Part shown: piece after piece, positions 16,950 through 26,874 of the stretch | Layout: every line of letters begins with the position of its first letter | Numbering within the stretch: the stretch's first letter is position 1 | Source of the DNA: Sphingomonadales bacterium | GTDB lineage: Bacteria > Pseudomonadota > Alphaproteobacteria > Sphingomonadales > Sphingomonadaceae | NCBI GenBank assembly: GCA_018334165.1 | Contig: JAGXTB010000214.1 | Coordinates: 1-44,217, forward strand | Length of the DNA: 44,217 bases | Direction: 5' to 3' | Made by a program: the position numbers and the translations under genes | The notes under the pieces: generated by a model | Database searches by the model: none | Seen by the model: the letters and a program-made list of their open reading frames with translations, nothing else | What the model was told of the DNA's origin: nothing

Positions 16950-17672
16950 TCAGAAGAAGAACTTCTGCTGCCAGTAGAAGGTCGAAGTGATCGGATCGCC
17001 CGCGCCGTTGGTAGCCGGACGGAAACGCAAGCGTTCCATCGCGAGCCGACAGGCGACCGCGTCGGTACCGGGAAAGCCGCTGCTCTTGTAGACCCGGCAG
17101 CCAGTGGCACGGCCAGAGGGGCTGACCGTCAGCGCGAGGATGGTCGACTTGCCGATCCGCGCCTCACGCCCGCCGGGCGGCAGCGGGAAGTCTGAAGCGC
17201 GGTCGATCTGGCCCGAGATATGCGCGGCCTTGCTGGGTCGACCGCCGCCCGGCCCATTGCCGTCCCCGCCGCTGCCCGGGCCGCTGCCGGGGCCGCTGAG
17301 CCCGGTGCCCGCGCCCTGGTTGGCCGCGCCTGAAGTGTTGGCGCTGCCGGTGCTGGCCGCCTTGGGCGCCGGAGACTTGGCAATCGGCACCTTTGGCTCG
17401 GGCGCCTTGACCTCACGCGCAACGGCTTTCTTGCCGGGATCGCCGGCCGCTCCGGCTTTCGCCGGTTCGGGCAAAGGTTCCGGCTTTGGCGGCGCGGTGA
17501 TCGTGACAGTAAAGGTCGAAAGCACCTTCTCGACCGCCTTGGCCGAGAACTCTGGAGCGAAAGCGCGGACCAGGCCGAGGATCGCCAGCACATGCAGCGC
17601 CACCACCAGCAGCGCCACACCAAACCGGGTGCGCTTGGGCGGTTCGGGGTTATAGTCGTCCTCGTCGTCCAT
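16950..17672 (-). CDS. TonB-family energy transducer
   Basis: A 240-residue protein with TonB architecture: a short acidic cytoplasmic start (MDDEDDYNPEPPKR), one membrane anchor (about 17-39), a Pro/Lys/Glu-rich then Gly/Ser-rich periplasmic stretch (about 50-150), and a C-terminal domain with ILALTVSPSGRATGCRVYKSSGFPGTDAVACRLAMERLRFRPA, the pattern of TonB C-terminal domains. It would couple the proton gradient to outer-membrane receptors, but no ExbB/ExbD or TonB-dependent receptor is near. I choose ATG at 17672. Two Cys in the C-terminal domain could form a disulfide. Confidence 0.85.
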   Translation of the reverse strand: MDDEDDYNPEPPKRTRFGVALLVVALHVLAILGLVRAFAPEFSAKAVEKVLSTFTVTITAPPKPEPLPEPAKAGAAGDPGKKAVAREVKAPEPKVPIAKSPAPKAASTGSANTSGAANQGAGTGLSGPGSGPGSGGDGNGPGGGRPSKAAHISGQIDRASDFPLPPGGREARIGKSTILALTVSPSGRATGCRVYKSSGFPGTDAVACRLAMERLRFRPATNGAGDPITSTFYWQQKFFF

Positions 17673-17709
17673 CGCCGGACTATGCCATCGCGTTGCTTTC
17701 AGGGCAAAT

Positions 17710-18924
17710 CTATCCGGAAACCGCGCGAACCTTGACCCCATCCCTCACCTTTTCGCCGGGATGAAGGATGACCTGGTCGCCATCGTCCAAGCCGTCGAGC
17801 AATTCGGCTGCGCTGTCGTTCATCTGGCCGACCTTGACCCTTTTCAGTCTGGCCCGGCCATCGCCGTCGATCGCAAAGACCGCCCAGCCTTCGCCCCGGC
17901 GGAACAGTGCGCCCAGCGGCACTTGCCGCACCTTGGGCGCGGCCCATAGCTCGACCCGCACGGTCACCCGGTAGCCATGCCCCAGCCGCTGCCAGGCCGC
18001 GCGCGGATCGACCAGGTCGATCACCACGTTGACCCGCTGTTCTTCCACGCCGAGCGCGGAAATCTTGGTGAAGCCGAACGGTTCGACCAGCCGGACCCGT
18101 CCCCTTAGCGGTGCCTCGCCGCCCCAGGCGTCGATCGTCACCCCGGCACCCGGCCGGACCTTGACCGCATCGGCGGACAGCATGTCCGACACGATCTCTA
18201 TCGCGCCCGGATCGCCCAGTTCCATCAGGTGGGTCCCGGCCACGACCGGGCTGTTGCTTTCCTCCAGCACGCGCAAGACCGTACCCGACACCGGCGCAAG
18301 CACGCGCACCACTTGCCCGCGCGGCGGAGCGCCCGTGCTGCGCAGGCTGGCCTGTGCAGCCTGCAGCGCATGAAGCGCGGCATCTTCGCCCTGGCTGGCG
18401 GCGGTGCGCGCGGCACGGGCCTGGGCCAGCGCCGCTTTCGACTGGTCATAGCGCGCGCGCGAGACGAATCCGGCGGGCAGCAAGGCCGCCACGCGGCCGA
18501 AATCGGCCTGCGCCAGCTGCTCGGCCGCGCGGGCTTCCTGGACCCGCGCCCGGGCCGCAGCCAACTGGGCCAGCAACCCGCCGATCCTGGCGACGGTGGT
18601 CGCATAGGACCGGGCATCGACCGGAGCGGGCGCGACCGGCTGGATTTCGGCCAGCAGGGTCTGCCCGCGCACCACTTCGGCCCCGGCCTTGAACGGCACG
18701 CGCAGCAGCTCGCCGGTGACCGGGGCGGCCAGGGTGTAAAGATCGCGGACGCGGGTTTCGCCGATATCGTCGATGGTCACGGCCATTGGACCACTGACGA
18801 TCCTGGCCGCTTCGACTTCGAGCGCGGGCTTGCGCAGCATGGCCCAGGCAGTCAGCGCCAGCGCCAGCACGATCAGCACTGCGACGATCCGTGGTCCGGT
18901 GATCATCTTGCGGTTCATGATCAC
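17710..18924 (-). CDS. HlyD-type periplasmic adaptor of an ABC efflux system
   Basis: A 404-residue membrane fusion protein: an N-terminal anchor (ALALTAWAMLRKP), a lipoyl-like half-domain (DLYTLAAPVTGELLRVPFKAGAEV), a helical hairpin of about 90 residues, the second lipoyl half (VLAPVSGTVLRVLEESNSPVVAGTHLMELG), a beta-barrel and a C-terminal domain. It links an inner-membrane MacB-like transporter to an outer-membrane channel, which is not in the window. The GTG start at 18924 overlaps the permease TGA (GTGA). It is the last gene of a coupled four-gene operon. Confidence 0.9.
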   Translation of the reverse strand: MIMNRKMITGPRIVAVLIVLALALTAWAMLRKPALEVEAARIVSGPMAVTIDDIGETRVRDLYTLAAPVTGELLRVPFKAGAEVVRGQTLLAEIQPVAPAPVDARSYATTVARIGGLLAQLAAARARVQEARAAEQLAQADFGRVAALLPAGFVSRARYDQSKAALAQARAARTAASQGEDAALHALQAAQASLRSTGAPPRGQVVRVLAPVSGTVLRVLEESNSPVVAGTHLMELGDPGAIEIVSDMLSADAVKVRPGAGVTIDAWGGEAPLRGRVRLVEPFGFTKISALGVEEQRVNVVIDLVDPRAAWQRLGHGYRVTVRVELWAAPKVRQVPLGALFRRGEGWAVFAIDGDGRARLKRVKVGQMNDSAAELLDGLDDGDQVILHPGEKVRDGVKVRAVSG

Positions 18925-21284
18925 TCCCGAGTCTTGAGTGCCCTTACCAGATCGAGCCGGTCAGCGCTGCGGCGGATCAGCCAGGCGGTTGCCGCAGCAG
19001 CCAGCGCCACTACCACCACGCCTTCGCCCAGCGTGCGCGCGCTGACCGCCGAGGGGATCAGGAACAGGTCCGAAGAAAAGCTTGCGGCGATGTAGCGCGA
19101 CAGGGCCACGCCCAGCGCCAGTCCCAGCGGTAGCGCGGCCAGGGCCAGCAGCGCCTGCTCACCCAGCAGCACGAAGCCCGCCTCGCCCTTGCGGTAGCCC
19201 AGCACCCGCATCGAAGCGAGGTCGCGCGCGCGTTCGGACAGGCTGATCCGCGCCGAGGTATAGCTGACCCCGACCACAATCAGCATCGCGAACAGCGTGT
19301 TGAACAGGGTGACGATCCCCATCGATTCGGCAATCGTCTCGCGAATTCCCCGCAATGCCGCGCTGGCGACCGATACCCCCGCGACCATCGGAGTCTGCTT
19401 GAGCGCGGTGTAGAGCGCGCCCAGCTGCCCCGGCTCAGCCATGATATAGGCCCCGCTCGCAACCTCGCCTTCGTGCAGGTACCGGGCCAACGCGCCGCGT
19501 TCGATTGCCAGTGACGCCCCCAGCGGGACATCGATCACTTGCGCTACCTGCACGGAAAAACGCTGGCGTTCACCTTCGGTCACGCGGACATCGATCGTGT
19601 CGCCGGCGCGTGCGTCGAGCTTGCGGGCCAGCTGGCTAGAGATGATCACACCGTGACGCGATGGCTCGATTTGCGTGCCGTCCAGCGTCACCAGTCGCAT
19701 CAGTTCCGCCCCTTGGGCCAGCCCCAGCAGCGTCTCGCGGGCGCGGTGCGGACCGCGGGTCAGTTCGACCGGGACTCCGCGCCAGGTTTCAATCCGTTGC
19801 ACGCCGGGCAGCGAGGCCAGTTCGCGCAGGACATGAGCGTCGCGCGGTTCGGCGAAAGTCAGCGACAGGTCGGCGCGCTGGCCACGCTCGAATGTCAACT
19901 GGATCATCCGGTCGATATTGTCGGTCGAACTGGCCGAAGCGACATAGAGCGCGCAAGCGGCGGCCAGGCCCGCAACGCTGGCAAGCGAACGCAAGGGGCG
20001 GCGAAACAGGCCGCGCAGGATCATCCGGCTGGGTTCATCGGGCATGATCCGCACCACCCGGTCCGAAATCCCGCGGCGCGAATAGCGCGGCGGTGAAGGC
20101 GGGCGCATCGCTTCGGCCGGGGTCAGCCGCTGCGCCCGCCAGACCGCCATGGCCGCACCCGCCAGGACCGCCAGCAAGGCCAGGCCAGCCGCGATCAGGT
20201 AGATGTCGATCCCGGCTACGAACGTCAGGAACGGGAAGGAATAGAAATCCTGATACATCCCGGCGATCCCCCGCCCCATCCAGGCGCCCAGGCCCCAACC
20301 GGCGAGCACGCCGCCCAGCGACAGCAGCAGTGCCAGCTGGGCATAGTGCGCGACGATTGCCGTGCTGCGATAGCCAAAGGCCTTGAGCAGCCCGATTACC
20401 TCGCGCTCGGTATCGACCAGCCGGGCGAGCAGGATATTGAGCAGGAAGGCCGCGACCCCCAGGAAGATCGGCGGCAGGATTTCGACCGTGGTGCGCAGCT
20501 GGTCGATCTCGCTCGACACGAACCGGTCGGAGACCAGCAAGTCGCGGCCATAGGCCCCGGCCGCGCCATATTGCGCGGCGGCCAGATCGAGGCGGCGGAT
20601 CACCTCGTCCTTGCTGGCCCCCGGTGCAAGATGAACCAGCAGCTCGTTGAAACCATCGCGCATGTCGAGCGCGGCGCTGAGCGGTTCACGGCCCATCCAC
20701 AGCACCGCGAAGCGGCGGTTGTCCGGGAAGATCTGCCCTGGGGCGACGGCATAGACATATTCGGGCGATAGCGCTGTGCCGACCAGGGTGAGCTCGATCC
20801 GCTTGCCGTGGACCAGCGTCGGCAGCCGGTCACCCAGCGAGAGTCGCGCGGCCTTGACGAACAGTTCGCTGGCCACGACCTCGTCTCCGCGGCCATCGCG
20901 AGGCAAGCGGCCCGAGCGCAGGACCAGGCGGTTGAGACTGACCGGCAGCGAGTGGATCCGCGCCGAAACCGGCTCGGCAATCCCGGCAACGTCGAGCGTG
21001 GCATGGGCCGAAACCCGGCTCTCCACCCCGGCGATCCCGGGCAGCGCGCGCAAGTCACGCACAAGGCTGTCAGGCGCGCGGCGCAGCGGCGCCCACAGGT
21101 CGGCCAGGGCATAGCGCTGGTAATAGGCCTCGCGCGTCGCCTCCAGGCTGCGGATCATGCCATAGGACATCACCACCATGCCCACGCCTGCGGCCATGAC
21201 CAGCGCGATCGCCAGCGCCTGCGCGCGCAATCGCCACAGATCACGCAGCAGCTTGGCGGTCAGCGGCGGCACACCCTTGATCAC
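18921..21284 (-). CDS. FtsX-like ABC transporter permease, two-repeat form
   Basis: A 787-residue permease made of two MacB/FtsX-like units. Each has a first membrane helix, a large periplasmic domain and three more helices (about residues 20-400 and 405-787). ATG is absent, and GTG at 21284 overlaps the ATPase TGA as GTGA. That start is preferred because the frame further upstream reads only Arg-rich antisense of the ATPase. Together with the ATPase and the HlyD protein it forms an export or lipid-handling pump of the DevBCA/MacAB type. The substrate is not shown by the sequence. Confidence 0.9.
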   Translation of the reverse strand: MIKGVPPLTAKLLRDLWRLRAQALAIALVMAAGVGMVVMSYGMIRSLEATREAYYQRYALADLWAPLRRAPDSLVRDLRALPGIAGVESRVSAHATLDVAGIAEPVSARIHSLPVSLNRLVLRSGRLPRDGRGDEVVASELFVKAARLSLGDRLPTLVHGKRIELTLVGTALSPEYVYAVAPGQIFPDNRRFAVLWMGREPLSAALDMRDGFNELLVHLAPGASKDEVIRRLDLAAAQYGAAGAYGRDLLVSDRFVSSEIDQLRTTVEILPPIFLGVAAFLLNILLARLVDTEREVIGLLKAFGYRSTAIVAHYAQLALLLSLGGVLAGWGLGAWMGRGIAGMYQDFYSFPFLTFVAGIDIYLIAAGLALLAVLAGAAMAVWRAQRLTPAEAMRPPSPPRYSRRGISDRVVRIMPDEPSRMILRGLFRRPLRSLASVAGLAAACALYVASASSTDNIDRMIQLTFERGQRADLSLTFAEPRDAHVLRELASLPGVQRIETWRGVPVELTRGPHRARETLLGLAQGAELMRLVTLDGTQIEPSRHGVIISSQLARKLDARAGDTIDVRVTEGERQRFSVQVAQVIDVPLGASLAIERGALARYLHEGEVASGAYIMAEPGQLGALYTALKQTPMVAGVSVASAALRGIRETIAESMGIVTLFNTLFAMLIVVGVSYTSARISLSERARDLASMRVLGYRKGEAGFVLLGEQALLALAALPLGLALGVALSRYIAASFSSDLFLIPSAVSARTLGEGVVVVALAAAATAWLIRRSADRLDLVRALKTRE

Positions 21285-21994
21285 CAGCTCAGCTCCGCCG
21301 GGCTGCGCCGCACGGCATTGCGGCTGTGCGAAGCAATCGCGCCATCGGCAAAGCGGATCACCTCGTCCGCCATGTCGGCGATCACCGCGTTGTGGGTGAT
21401 GATGAACACCGTGGTCCCAACCTCGCGGTTGATCGTGTCGAGCGCGGTCAGCACCCGCGCGCCGGTGGCGCTGTCGAGCGCGCCGGTCGGCTCGTCGCAT
21501 AGCAGCACCGCCGGGCGCTTGGCGATCGCGCGGGCAATCGCGACGCGTTGCTGCTCGCCGCCCGAAAGCTGCGCCGGGAAATGATCGAGCCGGTCCTCCA
21601 GCCCGACCATGGCCAGTGCCGCTTCGGGTGCCATCGGGTCCTCGGCGATATCGGTGATCAGCTGGACATTCTCGCGCGCGGTCAGCGAGGCGATCAGGTT
21701 GTAGAACTGGAAGACAAAGCCGATCGACGCGCGGCGGTATTCGGTCAGGCCATCGGCATCGAGCGCGGTCAGCTCAAGATCGCCGAACCAGGCCTGCCCG
21801 GAGGTCGCGGCATCGAGCCCGCCAAGGATGTTGAGCAGCGTCGACTTGCCCGAACCCGAAGGGCCCAGCAGCACCAGCATCTCGCCCTTGTGCACGGTCA
21901 GGTCCACCCCGCGCAGCGCGTGGACCGCAGTGGCACCCTCGCCATAGGACTTGGTGAGGCCCATGCTGCGATAGATCGCCTCACCGTGGTCCAT
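21281..21994 (-). CDS. ABC transporter ATPase, LolD/MacB type
   Basis: A 237-residue ATP-binding subunit. Walker [10 protein letters not shown] is at 44-52, the Q-loop at FVFQFYN, the signature LSGGEQQR at 143-150, and Walker B LLCDEP with catalytic Glu168, followed by the D-loop GALD and the switch His in ITHN. The sequence is of the LolD/MacB/FtsE class, which partners FtsX-like permeases. Its ATG overlaps the stop of the upstream metallohydrolase by one base (TGATG), and its stop overlaps the permease start. Confidence 0.95.
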   Translation of the reverse strand: MDHGEAIYRSMGLTKSYGEGATAVHALRGVDLTVHKGEMLVLLGPSGSGKSTLLNILGGLDAATSGQAWFGDLELTALDADGLTEYRRASIGFVFQFYNLIASLTARENVQLITDIAEDPMAPEAALAMVGLEDRLDHFPAQLSGGEQQRVAIARAIAKRPAVLLCDEPTGALDSATGARVLTALDTINREVGTTVFIITHNAVIADMADEVIRFADGAIASHSRNAVRRSPAELSW

Positions 21995-23598
21995 CACCGG
22001 TGCTCCTTGCCCCGATGCGCCTTGCGGTGCGCGGCATAGCTTTCCAGCACCTTGCGCATTTCGGCAATCGCCTGCTGGCGGCGGGCCTCGTCGTCGATCC
22101 TCGCCAGGTCGCGCTTCAGCCCGGTGACGAAGTCGGCATAGCTGTTCTGCCAATCGCGACCCAGCGCCGCGGTCAGGTCGGTGCGGCCGGTCTTGGTGCG
22201 CCGGGCCGGGGCACCAGGCGGCAGGTCATAGCTTTCGCCGATTTCGGGGATCATCGGCCTGATCCCCGGCACTCGCTGCACCACCAGCCTGGCAAGCGTT
22301 TCCAACGCTTCGCTTTCGCCGTGGACCAGGAACAGGCTGCCCGCCACCGGCGCGCGCGCTACAATCCAATCCAGCAGCTCGCCCTGATCGGCGTGGGCGG
22401 AGTACGAGTCGATCCGCCGGATCGTCGCGCGGACCATCACGTCCTGTCCCGAGATCCGCACCCGCCCGGCGCCCTCCAGGATCACCCGGCCGAGCGAGCC
22501 CTGGGCCTGGTAGCCGACGAACAGCACGGTCGATTCGCGGCGAAACAGGTTGTGGATCAGGTGGTGGCGGATCCGCCCCGCCTCGCACATCCCCGAAGCG
22601 GCCATGATGATCGCCCCCGACACCGAATTGAGCCGGATCGATTCCTGGACGCTCTCGACGAAGTGGAAGTTGGGGCAATTGAACGTGCAGTCGGGATCGA
22701 CGTCCTCCAGATCGTGGGCATGGCGTTCGAACACCCGGGTGGCCTGGCTTGCGAGCGGACTGTCGATGAACACCGGGACATGGCCGATCGCCTTGGTCCG
22801 GACCAGCTCGGCGATATCGAGCAGCAGTTCCTGCGTGCGTTCCAGAGCGAATGTCGGAATCACCAGGTTGCCGCCGCGCGCCAGTGCGCCGCGGATTTCC
22901 GCCTCAAGCAGTCTGCGCCGGGCCTCGATCGAAATCTGTTCGCGCGCGCGGTCACCATAGGTGCTTTCGCACAGCACATGGTCGAACCCGGCCGGGCTTT
23001 CGGGATCGGGGTGGAAGGCCTTGTTGTCAGGGCCAAGGTCGCCCGAGACCAGCACCCGTGTCCCGCCAGCCTCCAGCTCAGCCGAGGCCGAACCCAGGAT
23101 GTGCCCGGCATTCCACAGCCGGACGCGAAAGCCAGGCGCGGGTTCGAACCATTCTTCCAGCTCGACCGGGCTGCATTGCCCCCAGGCGGCGAGTGCATCG
23201 GCTTCGGTGTAGAGCGGCTCGAACGGTTCCTCGCCCGCGCGGTCGCGGCGGCGGTTGCGCCGTGCGGTATCCGCCTCCTGGATCCGCCCCGCATCGGCGA
23301 GCATGTATTCGAGCAGGTCGGCGGTTGGCTGGGTGCACCAGATTCGTCCTTCGAAGCCTTCGGCGACAAGGCGCGGCAGCAGGCCCGAGTGGTCGATATG
23401 GGCATGGGTCAGCACCACCGCATCGACCTTGCGAGGATCGAACCCGAAGGCCCCTGAGTTCAGCCCTTCCAGCGTGCGCGAGCCCTGGAACATCCCGCAA
23501 TCGACCAGCACGCGGGTCTTGCCCAGCACGAACTCATGGCACGATCCGGTGACCGTGCGCGCCGAGCCATGGAAGGTGAGCGAGAGCGGTTTGGTCAT
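21994..23598 (-). CDS. MBL-fold beta-CASP RNA-metabolising hydrolase
   Basis: A 534-residue metallo-beta-lactamase protein of the beta-CASP group, which contains RNA exo- and endonucleases related to CPSF-73 and TTHA0252. Metal motif II is THAHIDH (His65, His67, Asp69, His70), with SGDLGPDN for motif IV, the beta-CASP inserts ([33 protein letters not shown]) and [14 protein letters not shown] with the C-terminal zinc His. About 80 extra residues at the C-terminus are Arg/Lys-rich and helical, perhaps for RNA binding. I choose ATG at 23598. Its co-translation with an ABC export system is odd for a nuclease. Confidence 0.9.
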   Translation of the reverse strand: MTKPLSLTFHGSARTVTGSCHEFVLGKTRVLVDCGMFQGSRTLEGLNSGAFGFDPRKVDAVVLTHAHIDHSGLLPRLVAEGFEGRIWCTQPTADLLEYMLADAGRIQEADTARRNRRRDRAGEEPFEPLYTEADALAAWGQCSPVELEEWFEPAPGFRVRLWNAGHILGSASAELEAGGTRVLVSGDLGPDNKAFHPDPESPAGFDHVLCESTYGDRAREQISIEARRRLLEAEIRGALARGGNLVIPTFALERTQELLLDIAELVRTKAIGHVPVFIDSPLASQATRVFERHAHDLEDVDPDCTFNCPNFHFVESVQESIRLNSVSGAIIMAASGMCEAGRIRHHLIHNLFRRESTVLFVGYQAQGSLGRVILEGAGRVRISGQDVMVRATIRRIDSYSAHADQGELLDWIVARAPVAGSLFLVHGESEALETLARLVVQRVPGIRPMIPEIGESYDLPPGAPARRTKTGRTDLTAALGRDWQNSYADFVTGLKRDLARIDDEARRQQAIAEMRKVLESYAAHRKAHRGKEHR

Positions 23599-23745
23599 GG
23601 TGCGAAAAGTGATCCTTGCCGATGCTGCTGGCAAGCAGGATAGGCCAATTCACGGCCCGGTGGATTGACCCCGGACAAACCGCGATCCACAGCCCTGCCG
23701 CGCGGGGCGGTTTGCTTTGGCCGCCCTTGAGGCTAAATATCGCGG

Positions 23746-24816
23746 ATGGATCAGCCTCTTGCCCTCAACCGCCGCTCACTGCTCCTCGGACTGGGCGTCG
23801 GTGCGGTCGGCCTGTCGCTAGCGGGCTGCGCGGCGCGCAATTCGCTGCATTTTGCCAACTGGGACAACTACCTGGGCGAAACCACCCTGGCGGATTTCAA
23901 GGACGCCAGCGGGATCGACACCAAGCTGAGCGTGATCGCCAGCGAGGATGCGCTGTTCGACCAGCTCAAACAGGGCGGCGACTTGCCCGACCTGATCATC
24001 GCCTCGAACCGGATGGTCGAGCGGCTGACGGAAGCCGGGTTGCTCGCCACCTTGACCAAGGCCCGGCTGCCCAACCTGCGCAACCTCGATCCGCGCTTTG
24101 CCGATGCCAGCTATGATCCGGGGCGCAAGCATTCGGTGCCTTACACCTGGCTGGTCTATGGGATCGGCTATCGCAAATCGGCGGTGCCGGTGCCGCCCAA
24201 AGGCTGGAAAGACCTGTTCGCCAATCCGGTCTTTGCCGGGCGGATCGCATTGCCCGCCGATCCGGCCGACCTGTTCCGGATCGCGGCGCGCATTATGGGC
24301 AAGGGCCCCAATGCGATCACCGCCGCCGATGTTCCGGTCCTCGCCGATCTGCTCAAGGCGCAGCTCGCCCGGATCAAGGCGTTCCATAGGCACGAAGGCC
24401 AGGACCTGTTGCTGGAAAAGAAGGTCGACCTGGTTGCCGACTTCAACGGCGACCTGGCCCAGGTGATCCTTGAAGATCCCGATCTGGCTTTCGTCATGCC
24501 CGAAGAAGGCAGCGAGCTGACCTGCGACAACCTGTGCATTCCCAAGGGTGCTGGCGCGGCCGAGAATGCCCACCAGTTCATCGATTTCGTGCTGGGTGGG
24601 CAGGCCGGCAGCGTTATCTGCGAGACGATCCTGTTCCCCACCCCCAACCTCGCTGCCAAGGCGATGATGGAGGCGGCTTACCAGCAAAGCCCGGTGCTGT
24701 TCCCGCCGGCCGAATTGCTGGCGAAGAGCGAATATGCGCGCTGGAATGCCGAACTGGATCAGGCGATGGACAAGGCCTTCAAAGAACTGCCTCAGCCCTT
24801 GAACAAGGCCGGATAG
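23746..24816 (+). CDS. PotD-like polyamine-type solute-binding lipoprotein
   Basis: A 356-residue periplasmic binding protein of the spermidine/putrescine (PotD/PotF) type. The start has an Arg-Arg pair (NRRSLLLG) and the lipobox LAGC (Cys28), so it may be a Tat-exported lipoprotein. The mature part begins SLHFANWDNYLGETTLADFK, the classic PotD opening, then GGDLPDLIIASNRMVERL and VPYTWLVYGIGYRKS. No PotA, PotB or PotC partner is next to it. It could serve a distant transporter or act as a sensor. Its last 25 bases overlap the end of the convergent msrA. Confidence 0.88.
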   Translation: MDQPLALNRRSLLLGLGVGAVGLSLAGCAARNSLHFANWDNYLGETTLADFKDASGIDTKLSVIASEDALFDQLKQGGDLPDLIIASNRMVERLTEAGLLATLTKARLPNLRNLDPRFADASYDPGRKHSVPYTWLVYGIGYRKSAVPVPPKGWKDLFANPVFAGRIALPADPADLFRIAARIMGKGPNAITAADVPVLADLLKAQLARIKAFHRHEGQDLLLEKKVDLVADFNGDLAQVILEDPDLAFVMPEEGSELTCDNLCIPKGAGAAENAHQFIDFVLGGQAGSVICETILFPTPNLAAKAMMEAAYQQSPVLFPPAELLAKSEYARWNAELDQAMDKAFKELPQPLNKAG

Positions 24817-25379
24817 GTCACTTTCAGCTTCTTCACCTTGGGCACGTCCCAGCGCAGGATATAGGGGTGGCGCGGGTTCTTGCGCATGAAGTCCTGGTGA
24901 TAGGTCTCGGCCGGATAGAATTGCCCGCTCTCGATTTTGGTGACAATCCGCCCACGAAACAGCGGCTTGGCGTTGAGCGTCTTGATATAGGCCTCGACGA
25001 ATATGCGCTGCTGGGCATTCTGCGGGAACACCGCGCTGCGATAGGAGCGGCCCTCGTCCGGGGTCTGGCGGTTGAGCTGGGTCGGGTCGTGAGCGACCAG
25101 GAAATAGACCCCCAGCAGATCGCCCAGCGAAACCTTGGCGGGATCATAAGTCACCCGGATTGCTTCGGCGTGGTCGGTCTTTTCCGCTGAAACAAGGTCA
25201 TAAGTGGCATCACTGGCAGAGCCGCCGGCATAGCCCGAGACCACATTGGTGACGCCCTTCACATGTTCGAACGTAGCCTCCATGCCCCAGAAGCAGCCCC
25301 CGGCCAGCACAATGGTATCGGCATGGGCGGTGCCCGGTGCTGCAAACAGCAGCAGGACGGCAAGGGTCGGTCTCAACAT
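24792..25379 (-). CDS. msrA: Peptide-methionine (S)-S-oxide reductase, exported
   Basis: MsrA reduces the S form of methionine sulfoxide in proteins. Of the 195 residues, the first 20 are a signal peptide (LLLFAAPGTAHA), so this copy acts in the periplasm. The catalytic motif GGCFWG contains Cys29, and the family's HAEAIRVTYDP, RSAVFP and YHQDFM motifs follow. The resolving Cys residues of the longer forms are not seen, so the electron donor is unclear. ATG at 25379 is used. It forms a group with selO and msrB upstream, with a 27-base gap to selO. Confidence 0.94.
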   Translation of the reverse strand: MLRPTLAVLLLFAAPGTAHADTIVLAGGCFWGMEATFEHVKGVTNVVSGYAGGSASDATYDLVSAEKTDHAEAIRVTYDPAKVSLGDLLGVYFLVAHDPTQLNRQTPDEGRSYRSAVFPQNAQQRIFVEAYIKTLNAKPLFRGRIVTKIESGQFYPAETYHQDFMRKNPRHPYILRWDVPKVKKLKVTYPALFKG

Positions 25380-25406
25380 CAAAAGTCTCCTTCGCCCCTC
25401 ATTCGT

Positions 25407-26873
25407 TCAGGTCCCGCAATAGGTTACATGGTTCGGTGAACCGTCGGGTGCGCCCCCGGCATAACGCTCCAATCCCTCGCGGAAATCGAACGGGCGGCTG
25501 ACCACATCGAGCAACATCAAGAACGGTGCAAGGTCTCCGGCTTCGGCTTGGGCCAGCGCGGCGTCGACCAGGTGGTTGCGAGGGATATGGAGCGGATTGA
25601 CCGCATCCATCGCCGCCTTGCGCGCGGCCGGATCACGCGGTTCCTCGGCCAAGCGCGCCTGCCAGCGGGCATACCACTCACGCAGCACATCACGGTCAGT
25701 CAGATGTTCCTCAAGCGGCACATAACCAGCACTCAAGGTGCCTGAGATCGCCCGGAACAGCTGGGTGAAGTCAGCCTGCTGGCCTTCGAGCGCGGCGAAC
25801 AGGTCTTGCGCCAGTGCGAGGTCGCCCGCGCGCTCTTCAAACAGCCCCAACTTGGCGCGCATTTCGCGCAGCCAGTGTGCCTCGTACCGCTCCGGCCACT
25901 GCTCCAGCATCACCCGCGCCGCCTCGGTATCGGCTTGGTCCACTTCGGCAATCGCCTCGATCAATGCCGAGGCGAGGCGGTAGAGGTTCCAGCGGCAGAC
26001 CAGCGGTTGCTGGCCAAAGGCATAGCGTCCGCCGCGGTCGATCGAGGAGAAGACTTGTCCTTGCGAATAGCCATCGAGGAAAGCGCAAGGTCCATAGTCG
26101 ATCGTCTCGCCCGAAATCGCGACATTGTCGGTGTTCATCACTCCGTGGACGAAACCCAAGGCCATCCATTTGGCGACCAGCCGCGCCTGCACCTCACAGA
26201 CCGCATTGAGCAGCGCCAGCGGCCGGTTCGCTTCATGCAGACGTTCGGGGAAATGGCGTTCGAGCGCATAGTCGGTGAGCTGCTCAACCGCCTCGCGGCC
26301 CTTGTGCGCGGCGGCCCATTCAAAGGTACCGACCCGCAAGTGGCTGGCGGCGACGCGGGTCAGCACCGCGGCGGGGTGCGGCGTCTCACGCCAGATCCCC
26401 TCGCCGGTCGCAACCACAGCCAGGCTGCGGGTACTGGGAACGCCCAGCGCGGCCATCGCCTCCGACATGACATATTCGCGCAAGGCGGCGGCGAGCGTAC
26501 ACTTGCCATCGGCCCCGCGCGAATAGGGCGTCGCGCCCGAACCCTTGAACTGCAAGTCGAAGCGCAGCCCATCGGGCGCGATCACTTCGCCCAGCAGCAG
26601 CGCGCGGCCATCGCCCATCTGCGGATTGAAAGTACCGAACTGGTGCCCGGCATAGGTCAGCGCAACCGGCTCGCTTCCCGGCACCGGATCGCGGCCCGAC
26701 AGCCATCCGGCGAGCACATCTTCGCCCGCTTCGCGGCCCGGCAGGCCCAGCCGCGCGGCCAGGGCATCGTTGAACATCACCACTTTGGGCGCGGTCGGGG
26801 TCGCGGCCTGCCAGGGCTGGTAGAACCCCGCGAGGACCCGCGTCAGGCTGTTATCGAATGCCCAGAGGGACAT
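25407..26873 (-). CDS. selO: Protein adenylyltransferase SelO (YdiU family)
   Basis: SelO is a pseudokinase-fold enzyme that transfers AMP from ATP to Ser, Thr or Tyr of proteins and is linked to redox stress. The 488-residue product has the glycine-rich FKGSGATPYSRGADGK, the REYVMSEAMAALGVPSTRSLA helix and the metal-binding segment GVMNTDNVAISGETIDYGPCAFLD. Near the C-terminus it has HVTYCGT, with Cys where some eukaryotic members have selenocysteine. It starts one base after the msrB stop, so the two are co-transcribed, which fits a shared oxidative-stress role. Confidence 0.94.
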   Translation of the reverse strand: MSLWAFDNSLTRVLAGFYQPWQAATPTAPKVVMFNDALAARLGLPGREAGEDVLAGWLSGRDPVPGSEPVALTYAGHQFGTFNPQMGDGRALLLGEVIAPDGLRFDLQFKGSGATPYSRGADGKCTLAAALREYVMSEAMAALGVPSTRSLAVVATGEGIWRETPHPAAVLTRVAASHLRVGTFEWAAAHKGREAVEQLTDYALERHFPERLHEANRPLALLNAVCEVQARLVAKWMALGFVHGVMNTDNVAISGETIDYGPCAFLDGYSQGQVFSSIDRGGRYAFGQQPLVCRWNLYRLASALIEAIAEVDQADTEAARVMLEQWPERYEAHWLREMRAKLGLFEERAGDLALAQDLFAALEGQQADFTQLFRAISGTLSAGYVPLEEHLTDRDVLREWYARWQARLAEEPRDPAARKAAMDAVNPLHIPRNHLVDAALAQAEAGDLAPFLMLLDVVSRPFDFREGLERYAGGAPDGSPNHVTYCGT

Positions 26874-26874
26874 G

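Noticed and set aside
25407-26873. SelO as a selenoprotein with an in-frame TGA
   Set aside because: The C-terminal motif has an ordinary Cys codon and the frame closes normally.
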